A stretch of 64,000 bases of DNA, taken from Udeniomyces pyricola. Taxonomy: Eukaryota; Basidiomycota; Tremellomycetes; Cystofilobasidiales; Mrakiaceae. The notes under the pieces are model-generated. The model worked only from the letters and a program-made list of their open reading frames with translations. It was not told the DNA's origin and made no database searches. Positions 52,501-63,575 of the stretch are shown one piece after another (within the stretch, counting starts at the first letter, position 1; every line of letters begins with the position of its first letter). The position numbers were made by a program, and so were the translations under genes. The stretch is taken from positions 643,859 through 707,858 of the forward strand of contig BCIK01000009.1 of the NCBI GenBank assembly GCA_039545295.1, given 5' to 3'.

Positions 52501-54813
52501 ACAATTATCCGCAGAGAAAAACAAGACAGAGAAGAAGTGGTATAAAGAAGAGGGCGGGGGGGCAAACATACCTGAGTGTACAGCTTGTAGAGCGGCTCGA
52601 GCACAAAGTGCACAAACGATCGCGGGGTATCCATGCTGTCGGGTGTACGGGTGAACTTGCGGGTATCCTCGTCAAAGTAGACGTTGCCCCAAAGGCGCGG
52701 AGCGAACTCCTCCACGTCGATCGGGCCTGGATAAAGGGGAAAGAAAGGGAAATGTCGACCAGTGTACGAGATGAGAACGAGTTTGTTTGCAGGGGTTTGA
52801 AAAGAACCGATACAGCTGTCAACAACAATAGAAACCAGAGAGAGAAAGGCGATGGGAGGGAGGAGGGGGGAGAGAAAGCACAAACCAAAAGTATCGGAGT
52901 AGAGCTGAGCAAACGACCGGAGGGTGAAGCACCATCCCATCTGAGTCGACGCAAACGCGACGTTGCCATTCTCGGGCGAGACACGAAGGGCCGGGTCTGG
53001 GTTGATGGCACTGATAGCGGTGTTGACCTCTTCGATGGTGTGCTTGATTTTGTAGTAGGCCTCGGTCGGGGGGAGTCGAAGCTCGAGGATAAGACGGTCC
53101 ATTTTGTTAATGACGAGGGTGATGGCGAGCTTCTCTTGAAGAGCGTGTCGGATGAGTTCTTCGGTGCCAGTCATGACCTATCACGTACACGATAAAAGAC
53201 ATTGACGCCAAAGGACAACGTGAGCTTCTACGCAACGCACAGACCAGCAACCGTCACGCGTCTTGAGGGACGTGTTCCAAACCAAAGAAAAACTCACACC
53301 CTCCACCACATCTACAACGAGGACCATTCCATCGACTAGCCTCGACGCAGCGGCGACTTCGTCGACAAAGTTGACGTGACCGGGAGTATCGATGAGGTTG
53401 ATGAGGTGTGACTTGCCGCGGGTGTTGGGAAGGACTAGAGACATGGGAGAAGACTTGATGGAGATGCCTCGGGCGCGGGAGAGCGTGTGGGTGTCGGTGT
53501 ATCGGACCTGGCGGTGGGTACGAAAGAGAATATCAAGGGACATGGATAGGAGAGCGAGACGTTAGATTAATCGAGCGAGAAGAAAGAGGGAGAAAAAGAA
53601 AGGGGGGGGGTGATAGAGACGGGGTTGGAAGGGAATGATGGGCATTCGTACCGGCTTGTCGGCGTCCCAAGTCATCTGGTGGGTCTCAAAGACGAGCATG
53701 TCGAGCAGCGAGGTCTTTCCGTGGTGAAGATGACCGGCAACAACGACATTTCTCATCATCTCTGGGTAGTGCATCAAGTCGAGCATGAACCTATGTCGCG
53801 TCAAAAGAGGGGAAAGAAGAGCGAGAGAGAAAGAGAGAAAGGATAGCAAGCGGAAGGGACGATGAGGCAAGTACGGCCGAGGTCAACGAGGAACGTCCGT
53901 CGAGTCGGCTCATGGACCAACAATCGTGATGAATGGTACAACGGACCCTTTGTCGAATCGTGTGGTAGGCATGTCCTTTTCGACGAGGTTGTACTTGCGG
54001 ACCTTGATGGGCGCGACGATGGGCTCACTGAGCAGCTGGGCGTCCTCTTCCTGAACCATGGTCTCGACATCCTCTCCATAGGTCTCCTCGGCCGTCTTGT
54101 AGTATCGCTTGTTCTCGTGGAGAACGATGGAGTTGGATGGACCGGCTGAGTGGAGGGAAGGGGAAGGGGGACGTTGGTGGACATGACGCGACGCGAGACA
54201 GATGGGTCGAGGGAAAGGAGGGCAGCAAAGGGGAGGGAGGGGGGAGGGGAGGGGGAATGTGAGTGGGAGGAATCGATCGACGCGACGGGGATGATGCCTA
54301 AGGTATCCCTCGTTGTCCCTATGTAGCTCTTGGCTTGCACAAACAACAAGAGACAGACAAACCATCAATCTCCATGTTGATTACTTGGCCCTCGTTTGGC
54401 TCGTCATTGTCGTCGTCGTCGTCGAAACCTTCGAGTGGCTCAATTGGACGACTGACGGGCGAGGGAGCCTGAGGCGCGATGTCGTCCTGATCGAGGTCGG
54501 AATCGTCCGAGTCCTCTCCCTGCGTTTGGTTGTTTGGGTAAAGAGGAGCGGGATGCAAGCAGGAGGGGTGTTAGCTGACGTTGAAATGGATGGATGGATG
54601 ACGTGTGGAAGGGGGTTGCGTGTAGACTGGAGACACGGGCAGGGTATAAGGAAAGGAAGGGGGCGACTCGCGATGTAGTTTCCAAACTGAAATCCAAAGA
54701 GAGGGGGAGAGAGAGAGACAGAGAAAGGGAGATGCAAGGTGAGTGGTTTGGCATGGGACATTTCAAACAGAGATGGATGATGGGGACGATGATACCTCGT
54801 CGTACTGATCCAT
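49502..54813 (-). CDS. SNU114: U5 snRNP GTPase SNU114 / EFTUD2
   Basis: An EF-2-like GTPase of the U5 snRNP that controls spliceosome activation and disassembly. The start ATG at 54813 gives an 18-nt first exon (MDQYDE), followed by FGNYI and an acidic region ([12 protein letters not shown]). The GTPase motifs are complete: [12 protein letters not shown] (G1) near 53720, [12 protein letters not shown] (switch I) near 53470, [11 protein letters not shown] (G3) near 53370, and NKMDR (G4) near 53110. EF-2-like domains follow: [75 protein letters not shown], and [20 protein letters not shown]. The C-terminus is [13 protein letters not shown], with stop at 49502. It has many short introns. The exact acceptor after the FGNYI exon is not fixed. 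Confidence 0.96.
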
Positions 54814-55077
54814 GTGGCGAGCTGCAAAGAAGAAGGAGAAGGGGGATGGAGGATGGAGGAGGGAGGGGTTGGTGGGCGGTGGCGGTTGATCAAGTTGAGT
54901 GTGTGTGTGTGTGTGTAAGTGTGTGTGTGTGTGAGCGGGAGTGTGAGTGTGAGTGTTCATGTGTTCATAATATGTGTGTGTGTGTGTGTGTTCATGTGTT
55001 CGTTCTTTGATGAATCGATATCAATCATCATCAATCATCATCATCTACCATCATCATCCCCATCATCCATCAACACC
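54814..55077. promoter_or_regulatory. Short SNU114–PFD1 bidirectional region with (TG)n tract
   Basis: Only 264 bp separate the start codons of SNU114 (minus) and PFD1 (plus). Positions 54898–54992 are almost entirely TG repeats with small interruptions, followed by a CATCATCAT-rich leader just before the PFD1 ATG. Both promoters and both 5' UTRs must fit in this space, unless transcripts start inside the neighbouring gene. Confidence 0.7.
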
Positions 55078-55810
55078 ATGTACAACGAAGAAACCATCAA
55101 CAAGGTCTTTCAACAGATCCAACACCAACTCATCACCTCCCGTAAAGAGCTTTCCCTCACCCAAGCCCAGATCGCCGCCAAGGAACGCGAACGCAAGATG
55201 CTTCAGCTCACCGTTCAGGACCTCGCTACCATCCCTAGGGAGGAACCCGTCAGGATGTTTGATGGCGTCGGCAAGATGTCCGTTCATCGAGGCTTTTTCT
55301 TTTTCTTTTCTTCTCTAGTCAGTCAGATAGCTAGCTGATGACCATATTCACCATCCATTATTCCCTCCTTACCACCACCCCCTGCCTGCCCCCCTTCCAG
55401 GTTCCTCATGCAGCCTCGCTCGGCCATAGACAAAGATCACTCCACCCGCGAAAAGGAACTCTCCGATGAGATTGTCAACCTCGCTAAAAAGGTGTCTCTT
55501 TGGCTTTCTTCTTTCTCTTCACATTGGCTCACGTTTCTTGCTCATTCCCGTCATCATCATCGACATCATCATCACCACCACCACCATCACCGTCGTCATC
55601 ATCATCATCAAAGCTTCCCAGCTGACGCAACCCTCGTTCTCTTGCCTTCTCTCTCACCTTCTTCTTCTTCTTCTTCTTCTTCACGTCTCACTGCTTCAAC
55701 ACGACCCTCCTCAGGCCAAGTACCAACAGAAGCAATTCGACGATGCGAATGGTCAAATGAAAGACATTGTAAGCCTTTTGATCAATCTACCCAAAAACCC
55801 TCTTCCGTAG
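55078..55810 (+). CDS. PFD1: Prefoldin subunit 1
   Basis: A beta-type prefoldin subunit; prefoldin hands nascent actin and tubulin to the chaperonin. Exons 55078–55277, 55401–55491 and 55715–55768 join in phase to 115 codons. Two coiled-coil helices (INKVFQQIQHQLITSRKELS and ERERKMLQLTVQDLATI) are followed by the beta hairpin (MFDGVGKMFLMQPRSA). A returning helix reads KDHSTREKELSDEIVNLAKK then KYQQKQFDDANGQMKDI. The last donor (GTAAGC at 55769) looks real, but I could not place the final exon. Reading through gives 13 more residues to a stop at 55810, and I used that end for want of better. Total length near 115–130 fits the family. Confidence 0.85.
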
Positions 55811-56758
55811 TCTACTTCCTCCTCAATCGCCCTACTCCTCCTCCCCCTCGTTTCTTTCTTGGTTTCCTCTTCCCATTGTTTTCTCTTTTTTTTTTCTCCT
55901 TCTTCTTTTTGCTCCATCTTTGTTCCATGTTTGGCTCCAAAAGCACCTGATACACCTGATACAAACCAGAATCCAAAGTTTGACCCAAGCCAGATCACTG
56001 ATACACTATACACCTTTCCTTTCCTTGAACGTCAAAAATCTCCATTCCCCTGCCTGTCTATTTATCACATGCTATGCAATACCCTCCAATCCCNCCCCCC
56101 CCCCCCCCCAAAACAAAACGCCAAACATCTCCTCTAGTTCCAAGCCCAACAACGACAATGAACCTTGACTTCCCCTCTTTCCCAAACATCACCCAAGAGC
56201 CTCCTCAAAAGACCGACCCTCACGTCCATGCTACTATAGGCTATCTCCCTTCCCCCCTTTAACAAGCAAACCAGCTGGCGTAAATACTGCCCAACCTCTC
56301 TTCTTCTTCTTCTTCTTTTTTTTTTCTTCTTCTTCTTCTTCTCTTTGTCTTGTTTCTCAAAAGCCTATCTCTTTCTTTCTTCCTTTCTCGTCCCGTCCGA
56401 CCTCGGCAGTGACGACGGTTTCGATTCCCTTCGGGGGGGTTTTCGCACGATTCCCTCGCCCCCTCACCTCCTTCCCCCTTTACTGCCTTCCTTCCCTTCC
56501 TTCCCTTATTCCTCATTTTCATCCATCCTTCACCTACATCCTTCTTTCATTCCCGCCCCCCCCCCCATCTCTGTCCTTCTCCTCCTTCTCGTTCTCGTTC
56601 CTCTTCTTTGTATAATCATGATACCCTTTTCCCAGATCTTCCTTCTCTCTCACCTTGTCCAACCCCCTCTCCCTCCCGCTTTCCTTCCCTTTCCCCTCTC
56701 CTCCTCAACACTTTCCTTCTTCTCCCCCCCCCCTCCCCTTCCTCCTTCCTACTCCCAA
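55811..56758. other. Convergent region, homopolymer-rich
   Basis: Between PFD1 (plus) and the kinase (minus). It contains poly-C with an N at 56094, TTC repeats near 56300–56340, and long C/T-rich stretches on the plus strand. It may hold the last PFD1 exon and the 3' UTRs of both genes. No separate gene seen. Confidence 0.5.
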
Positions 56759-59111
56759 TCACGACTGACAAACCAAAGCGTGAACCTCAACGACGACATC
56801 TCGAATCGCCATCCGTCGTTCGGGCATCAACTGCAACAGACCCTCGAGCACTGATAAGATCGTGGCCGAGCTGCGGCTCGGATGATCCGAAGCGGAAGAG
56901 GAAGAGGGGGNGGGGGGTTGGGGGAGGTTGGGGAGGAAAGAGAGGAGGGGTGGAGGGAGAAGCGTGGGCTGGAAAGGGAGATGAGAAGAGCTTGGGAGGA
57001 GGGTGAAGGTCTTTTTTTTGGGGGGGGGGNGGGGGNGGGGGGTTGATAGAAGGGAGGGAAGGATGGGAGGGAGGAACGAGAGAGGGAAAAGGAAACGAAA
57101 ACAAAACAAAAAAAAAACGAAGTAGGGACATCAAGAGACAGAGTGGGTTAGTGAGAGGTTTCAAGCGAAGAGCAAGAGAGAAGAAAAAGAAGAAGAAGAA
57201 AAGAAAGCGAAGTAAGAAGAAGAAAAAAAAACAACAACAACAACAACAACAACAACACAAGAAGTATGATTGTGAACAAAAGGATATATATATGCATGCC
57301 TATGTATATATATATTCAAAGGGGAGAAGGAGAGGATACGTACAGGCCATCGATCGTGATCTGGTGATCCTCGTTTCCGAAAGATACTTGCGGCCAACCC
57401 TAGTTCACCCCAAGCGCTCTCGAACAACGTCTCCCGAACCCAGTCGAGATCTGAACGGGTGGTAGACAAGGCATAGCTGGACGTTGGAGTCGATGGATGA
57501 TGATGAGGAGGAGGGGGTGAAGGAATGGTCGATGGGTTTTGGGTGAGAGATGGGGGAATGATGAAAGGTTGAGAAGATGGGAAGCGGCTGGATGATGGGT
57601 TTGAGAGTCCACCGTTGTCATCATCATCATCATCATCATCACCATCATCGTCGTCTTCGTTCTGGTTCGATCGAGAGGACGAAGAGGAAACCGATGAAAA
57701 AGAAAAAGAGGGAGAGGAAAGTGAATGGGACTCTAAGCGAAATGGGGTGAAGCAATTCGCGTAGAGTGCGCCGAGAGACCATAGGTCACTGGCAAAAGGA
57801 TCGTATGTCAGAGGAGAAAAGAGGAGCTCGGGCGCTCGGTAAGGGCTAGATTGGATAAATGGGAGGTAGATGGAGAGATGAGACATGGAATGGGTGGGTA
57901 AGCCACGAGTCTGTCTCACAAGGGGGTCAAAGTTGTTGTTCCATGACTGATCCAAGAGACAGAGAGAGAGAGAGAGAGAAAATAGAAGAAGAACAAGGAG
58001 CAGGGACAACAAACAAACGAAAGGGATCTTACGTTGTTCCTACTTCACACACCATCTCCCCCTCTTTCTCTTCTGCATCTACCTTGGTCCTATCCCACGC
58101 TACCCCAAAGTCTGCCATCTTGACCTGGCCTTGGTGATCGAGCAAAATGTTGGCGGGACACAGATCGCGATGGGCAATATCGCGATCGTGAAGGTATGCG
58201 AGGCCAAGAGCGAGTTGGTACATGATGCTCCAGATGAGGGGCTCGAAGGGCGCAGGCAAAGGGACAGGGGAAGAGCAGAGGAAAGGTGGGGTGTGAGGTG
58301 AGAAGGACGGGTTGGAGAGGAGGGTCGAGAGTGTCGTAGGATAGAAGGGAAGTCGAAGAATGACGGTGGTTGGGGACGAGGAAATGGAGAGCAAGGGGAT
58401 AATCTGGTCATATCGAGGAAGCGAGAGAGGGAAAGACAGAATATGAGGTGAGCCCTCTGGATGAGAACAGGTTCGAGTTCAAATGTGAGGCCTGATGGTC
58501 ATTGGTTGAAGCCGTAAAGGGGTTTGGTATAGCGTTTCTTTGAGATGTCGTTGACCGATCCAAGTGTCGGGGGGTCAATCGGGCCGGATCAGCTTCTCTC
58601 CCTCGCAGTACCTCGAGGCTCAGCACGACCCAGTTCATCATTATGAAGGTGAGATAAGAGCTCATCCTTGGGTTGGTAGTGCAAGGTTCGTGAGCGGATA
58701 GCTTCTGAGACCGAATCAGCACGAGAACAACAACGTCACTATCTAGAGCCACAACGTGAGGACATCTCATAGCTCTACCCTGATAGTTTGGCTCTCATAA
58801 GCACGCCTCAATCGTCGTAGCCTCCGAGAGTAAGCGGTCAGATCCCAAGACCAAAGGCTTGTACTATGGACACTCACGTGAGGATGATCGAGTCTAGCGA
58901 GTATCCTCGCTTCCTTGCGAATATCGTGAGGCCGTCGCTCAAGCCGTTCATGAGCGAGATCGACGACTTTGAGGCACACGTAGACGGGAGAGATCGTGGC
59001 ATGGGAAGTGGATTCTGACGTTGAAGAGAGGTCGACAGGAGAAGGTGGTGGTGACTCGTGTAAGCGGTAGATGGTGGCGTTGGATCCACGAGCGAGAAAG
59101 GTGAGATGAGG
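56759..59111 (-). CDS. CDK/CAK-like Ser/Thr protein kinase (5' exon unresolved)
   Basis: The first exon I can place starts at 59111 after a TACAG acceptor. It carries the glycine-loop region LTFLARGSNATIYRL, the catalytic lysine in VYVCLKVVD, and the αC glutamate in IRKEARILARLDHP. Later exons read LALGLAYLHDRDIAHRDLCP (catalytic HRD) and ILLDHQGQVKMADFGVAWD (DFG), then VGTTPYRAPELLF and YDPFASDLWSLGALYANCF. The last exon, near 56860–56759, gives ILSVLEGLLQLMPERRMAIR, the αI end of a kinase domain. An acidic/Ser-rich insert of about 90 residues lies in the C-lobe (57480–57720). The HRDLCPAN loop and VGT..YRAPE segment resemble Cak1/Csk1-type kinases, which activate CDKs; this subgroup is an inference. 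The true start lies upstream, near the duplicated block at the assembly gap. Confidence 0.82.
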
Positions 59112-59174
59112 CTGTAGAGATGAGAGGGGTTAAGATGAAGGATGAGATGTTGTTTGGATGAGGTTCAAGCTGAC

Positions 59175-59500
59175 GGGAAGAGAAGAGAGGTTTGGAGAGC
59201 AAGAAAAAAAAAAGGGAAAAAAAGAAGAAGAAAAAAAAAAAAAAAAAAAAAAAAACAGTCAAGAAAGCAGAAAGGAAGCGGTCGGTTGGGGGACTGCAGT
59301 ATACGTCGTCTATGCTTGGAAGTCGATGGACGCAATAGAAGTCAAGGCCAACGGGTCGAACCAAAGATGGTCGATGTTGGACGTTAATGAGTTATATGAT
59401 GGCTCGGATGCATCTTGACATGATCTGAATGAACAAGATTATNNNNNNNNNNNNNNNNGGGAAGAGAAGAGAGGTTTGGAGAGCAAGAAAAAAAAAAGGG

Positions 59501-59541
<41 letters not shown>

Positions 59542-59727
59542 AGTCAAGGAAGCTGAGGGGAAGCTGACGTTTGAGAGACTGCGGTCGACGTCGTCCATGA
59601 TGGGACGTCGATGGACGGATTAGAACTGAATACCAACGGGTCGAACCAAAGATGGTCGATGTTGGACGTTAATGAGTTATATGATGGCTCGGATGCATCT
59701 TGACATGATCTGAATGAACAAGATTAT
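59175..59727. repeat. Near-duplicate 268-bp block on both sides of an N gap
   Basis: Copy A (59175–59442) and copy B (59459–59727) start with the same about 49 bp and poly-A stretch, and end with the same 95 bp (59348–59442 and 59633–59727). The middle about 85 bp differs at many positions. The two copies flank the 16-N gap exactly. The pattern suggests an assembly artefact or two haplotypes placed in tandem. Confidence 0.9.
59443..59458. other. Assembly gap (16 N)
   Basis: Sixteen consecutive N bases between the two copies of the duplicated block. The true distance is unknown. Confidence 0.98.
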
Positions 59728-60331
59728 TGATGATCTGCATGGCGGATACGTCACGCGTCGATCACGAGATGAGACAGTCAGCGTGATATGATGTAACAAA
59801 TAGTAGCCGGTACTTGTATAACATATAACATCATACTTGCAGTAGCTCTCTTTGCTCATAATATTGTCCTTCCTGGCGCAAACATCTCCCCCCCCCCCCC
59901 TTGTTTCCCCATACCAACGCTACCCCAACAGCTTCAGTTTACAGGATTCTTCCCCCTCACCTCTCGTCCCAGTCAAACTCGAGCGTTCCGCTTTCGACTC
60001 ATCATCAGCTCACCAACGCCTTCCCGCACGAGCCTCCTTCCATCTGTCTCGAATCGATTAGCCCTCGACTTGCAGATCAGCTGGCCTGTCTACTGCTTCT
60101 TACTTCCCATCTACAACGTCAGCAAGTGATCTACCCAGGCCTTTCATTTCTCTCCAGGTGCGAATTCACATGTGATGCTGACCTTGCCTCTGTACATGTC
60201 CGATCCCATCTCCCAACGTCCAACGCAGAGCGAGTTAACAGCGGTCCAAGCGCCTCACCCCCGTCTGCTTCATCCCAACACAGCCAGCCTTTGCATCCCT
60301 CAGACACCCAGCATTACTTCCTCTATCGACC
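59728..60331. promoter_or_regulatory. Head-to-head region between kinase and SDR gene
   Basis: About 600 bp to the right of the duplicated block, up to the SDR start codon. A poly-C run lies at about 59889–59900. It should contain the promoter of the SDR gene and perhaps that of the kinase. Open plus-strand frames here do not look conserved. Confidence 0.5.
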
Positions 60332-62694
60332 ATGTCAAAACCAAGCGTTCTCATTCTCGGGTCAGTCTGGCTTTCCAACACTGCCATTGACCCCGACCCT
60401 ACCCGACGTTCACTACCTTTCATGAGTCCTCGATGACATTGGCGTCGCCCTCAACGAGACTGATACCTTGCTTTGATTGTCCTCTCGTACATTGTAGCGG
60501 TATCTCGACGTTTGCTTGTCCACTCACACAATGGCTCGTACCGCAAGATGGCGAAGCTAAAGTTTCGGTAAGTTCTGGGCGGAAGAAATGAGAGTCATGT
60601 GCGAGAGTTCATCAATGGCCCGAGGTGGGTCGGGTGCTGCGGGAGGAGACTTGCGGTATTTGTGATAGAATCGTGGCGGGTTAGAGCTGACGATCTAAGT
60701 GTCGACGCAAAATGACGCTCTTTCAATCATGTTAACATATATCTCTAGTTCCTTCGGATAGTCGACAAGGTGCGTCTCTTGTCAGGAAGGGGCCTAAGCG
60801 CACGTTCTTGTGGGGAAGCAGGCGTCTAGGGATCTCAACTGACTTTTGTGCTCATGAACGTCGTTCATGTGGGTCTACATCGGTCAGGTCTCGGTCTTTC
60901 CTGCAACATGCTACATCCCACCATCTTTTCATCAATCACTCAAGCAGAAAGAGCTCGTTCAGTACCGCCAGGCCAACCTCAACGTTCCAGCGACGGTCAC
61001 TTCTGTCTTTGAGCCTCCAGAGGGCAAGGAGCCGTTCAGTATCGTGTACGACTTGAGTGGGGAGAAATCATTCGATCGTCCTGAAATCGTCAGTCAACCC
61101 GGTCCATTGCCTTCTCACAACCAACACAACGCATTAACTTGATGTGCAGTGGCTGATGCGCGGTCTTTGACGCGCGGTCTCCTTTTTTCCGTCCCGGCTT
61201 GACAGATCCATATGACCCACACGTGTGCCCTCGCCGCCATCCTTGGATCAGAAGCGAAGCGTCGTCAGGTCAAAGCATACGTTCGCTTGACGTATCCGTG
61301 GTACGAGATGAAGGGGTCCGAGAAGAAGGGATACGACGAAAAGGCGCGCCTAGTTCCTGACGGCGGGCGGGGAAGGTGGTGGCACGAGGCATGCAGAAGT
61401 CTGGCCGGTATCGAGGGACTTAATCTCGTCATCCTTCGGATCGGAGCAGAGTATGGACCATCGAATCTTCCTGGAGTGGTGAGTCTCGTCTCTTTTGTTG
61501 CTTCCGGAGCAGCTGGATCCAAGCTTGCCTTCGGTTTCACTGATCCTGTCAAGGGCTTCTCTTCCTTGCCCCTTCTGTACAAAGGTTCTTCCACGAATCG
61601 TCTGCGGTCACGTCTACAAGCATCTCAAGCAGCCCTTCAAACTTCTCTGGAGCTCCGACCTTAAAATCATGACGGTCCATATCGAAGATGTCTGTCTGGC
61701 CCTCACCCTCGCTTCGAGCTGGCTCATCTCGGTCGGAAGTCGATCAGCCGCTGACAAGGTTGCAGGGGTAGAGTGGTCAACGTCAGGGGTTGAGAAATCG
61801 AAGCTGGAGGGACTTAAAAAGGATGGCGTCATCCAGGCAGACGTCAAGGACATTCGAGCTCCTCTCTTCAACATCGTAAAGACCCCTCCCTTCTTTTGTC
61901 CTGGCCCTGGAGAATGACGCAGCTCTGTTTCATATGCTAGAGGCTGACATGGACTCTTGTTGGTCTAGGTGGACTCTGACGGCACGACTCAGGACGATAT
62001 CGCTAAAGCCGTCTCTAGTTTCTTCAACATCAAGCATGACTATTATGGTGCTGTAACGGCTCTTTTTGCAAAGCTTGCGATGAAGGGCGATCAATTCAAG
62101 GATATGGTAGATGGTAAGTATTTTTCTCAATGGTTTTTTTTTTCCTTCCTTCCTCCTCTCCTTTGCGGTCGCTGACAAACGAATTTATCTGACTTGATTC
62201 TCATCACGCTTCAATCGGACAGATGCTAACGAGGTGAGTGCTTGTCTATTTGGGCCTACATGCTCAGTTTCGAGCATTATGGCCAACGATCTCTATCCAC
62301 ACAAAACAACCAAAATCTAATCTCTTTGAACCTCTTCAAACCTTGCATCCGATATTTAGATGCACGTTGAAGCCTGGGCCGAGATGCTCTCAAAGAACAA
62401 CCCACCCATCGAAAACTCTCCCCTCACGCCTTACCTCGATTCGCACGAATTTCAAAAGAACAGCATCAACCTCGACGGGCGAAAAGCAAGGGACGTCTTG
62501 GGATTCCAGGCGAGACATCGCCTCGGTGTGGATGAGGTCGCTCGCATCGTCAAAGGGTTCCGTGAGTCCTCGAAAATGAGTCGTGTCACGTTTCGATGCA
62601 TCATTGAGGGGTGACTGATCACTGATGTCCCTTCTTCTGGTTCGCGTTGCCATCTTGTGTAGAGGACGAAGGTCTCTGGCCGACTCTACCTTGA
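60332..62694 (+). CDS. NAD(P)-binding epimerase-like SDR protein
   Basis: Ten exons keep frame: 60332–60360, 60498–60567, 60749–60769, 60888–61088, 61206–61478, 61585–61875, 61969–62113, 62223–62233, 62360–62561 and 62663–62694. The total is 1275 nt, giving 424 residues. It starts MSKPSVLILGGISTFACPLT, a beta strand plus glycine turn of a Rossmann fold. It continues with a dehydrogenase-like core (VKAYVRLTYPWYEM, LAGIEGLNLVILRIGAEYGP) and the interface segment KIMTVHIEDVCLALTLASSW, as in extended SDRs of the NAD-dependent epimerase class. The usual SDR YxxxK is replaced by a different context (YPWYEMKG), so catalytic activity is uncertain. The substrate is unknown. The C-terminal part (FQKNSINLDGRKARDVLGFQ, then GLWPTLP) resembles epimerase tails. 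Exons 3 (21 nt) and 8 (11 nt) are micro-exons. Confidence 0.85.
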
Positions 62695-63575
62695 TGAGAA
62701 TTCATCTTTGTCTTTTCGACCGACAGGATATTGACACTCCTACTCATCAATCTACCCATATCCTCATCTCGCCCCTTGCACCTGGTAGAGGAAAAAAAAA
62801 ACNCCCCCCCCCCCCGGTTCCTTTATTGAGAAACTGCAGTTCGACGCACGCCGGCAAATCGCTCCTTCTGATCCATCCCCTTTCCTTTTTTTTTCATTTT
62901 TTTTTTTCATCTCTTTCAACTTGGTTCGCGTTTCGCTGCCTGTTATACCGTCTCCTGTATTTGATCTCAAATACCCATCGATGACTTGAGTTTGTCAATG
63001 TTTGTTGTTCTTGTTCTTGTTTTTTTTTCTTCTTTCTTTTTTACTTTGGTTGAGCACTTAGCCAGTTTACGGCGATGCGCATTGCTTGCTTGCTCTCTGT
63101 TGGGCGTGAGTGTGAGAAAAGGTCGGTCGGGGGAGACCAAGGAAAAAGTGAAGGATGTGGATTGGAATCGTTGGTTTACCCTGGTCATTGATCTGATTCG
63201 TGAAGAGTGAGAATGTCGAATCTTCGTGAGGACGATATATATGTTGACGTCATCGATTGAGGAAGCACTGGTGGCATGTTGTTTGGTTTTTGATTAGCTC
63301 ATGTGTTCTTCCATCATCCACCATCTAGCAACGTTCCAGGAACTTGCTGCCTTTCTCTCCCTTACGCGTTTGCTTCCATCCATCTTGTACTGCATCTCTC
63401 ATCTTTTCTGCTTATACCATCACTTGTTCAGCCTAGTTCTGCTGGCCTCATCTGCCCATCCGCCTGTGAGAGCGACACTTGACTTCTTGCACTTGCAGCC
63501 TAAGCCTTCGACGTCGCGTCCGTCGAATCTCATCACTTACGCGCTTGACATCTTATCTGGGCATCCTCAGTCATC
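62695..63575. other. Intergenic between SDR gene and mitochondrial-type gene
   Basis: 3' flank of the SDR gene with a poly-A/N/poly-C junction at 62793–62816 (N at 62803) and T-rich stretches. The right part is the 5' flank of the next plus-strand gene. No gene seen. Confidence 0.55.

Noticed and set aside
56760..56854. Possible last exon of PFD1 (SVNLNDDISNRHP)
   Set aside because: The opposite strand here encodes the C-terminal end of the kinase domain, which fits its family well; the plus-strand frame is a shadow.
59392..59623. Frames made of Phe or Lys runs at the gap
   Set aside because: They are translations of poly-T/poly-A and N bases, not genes.
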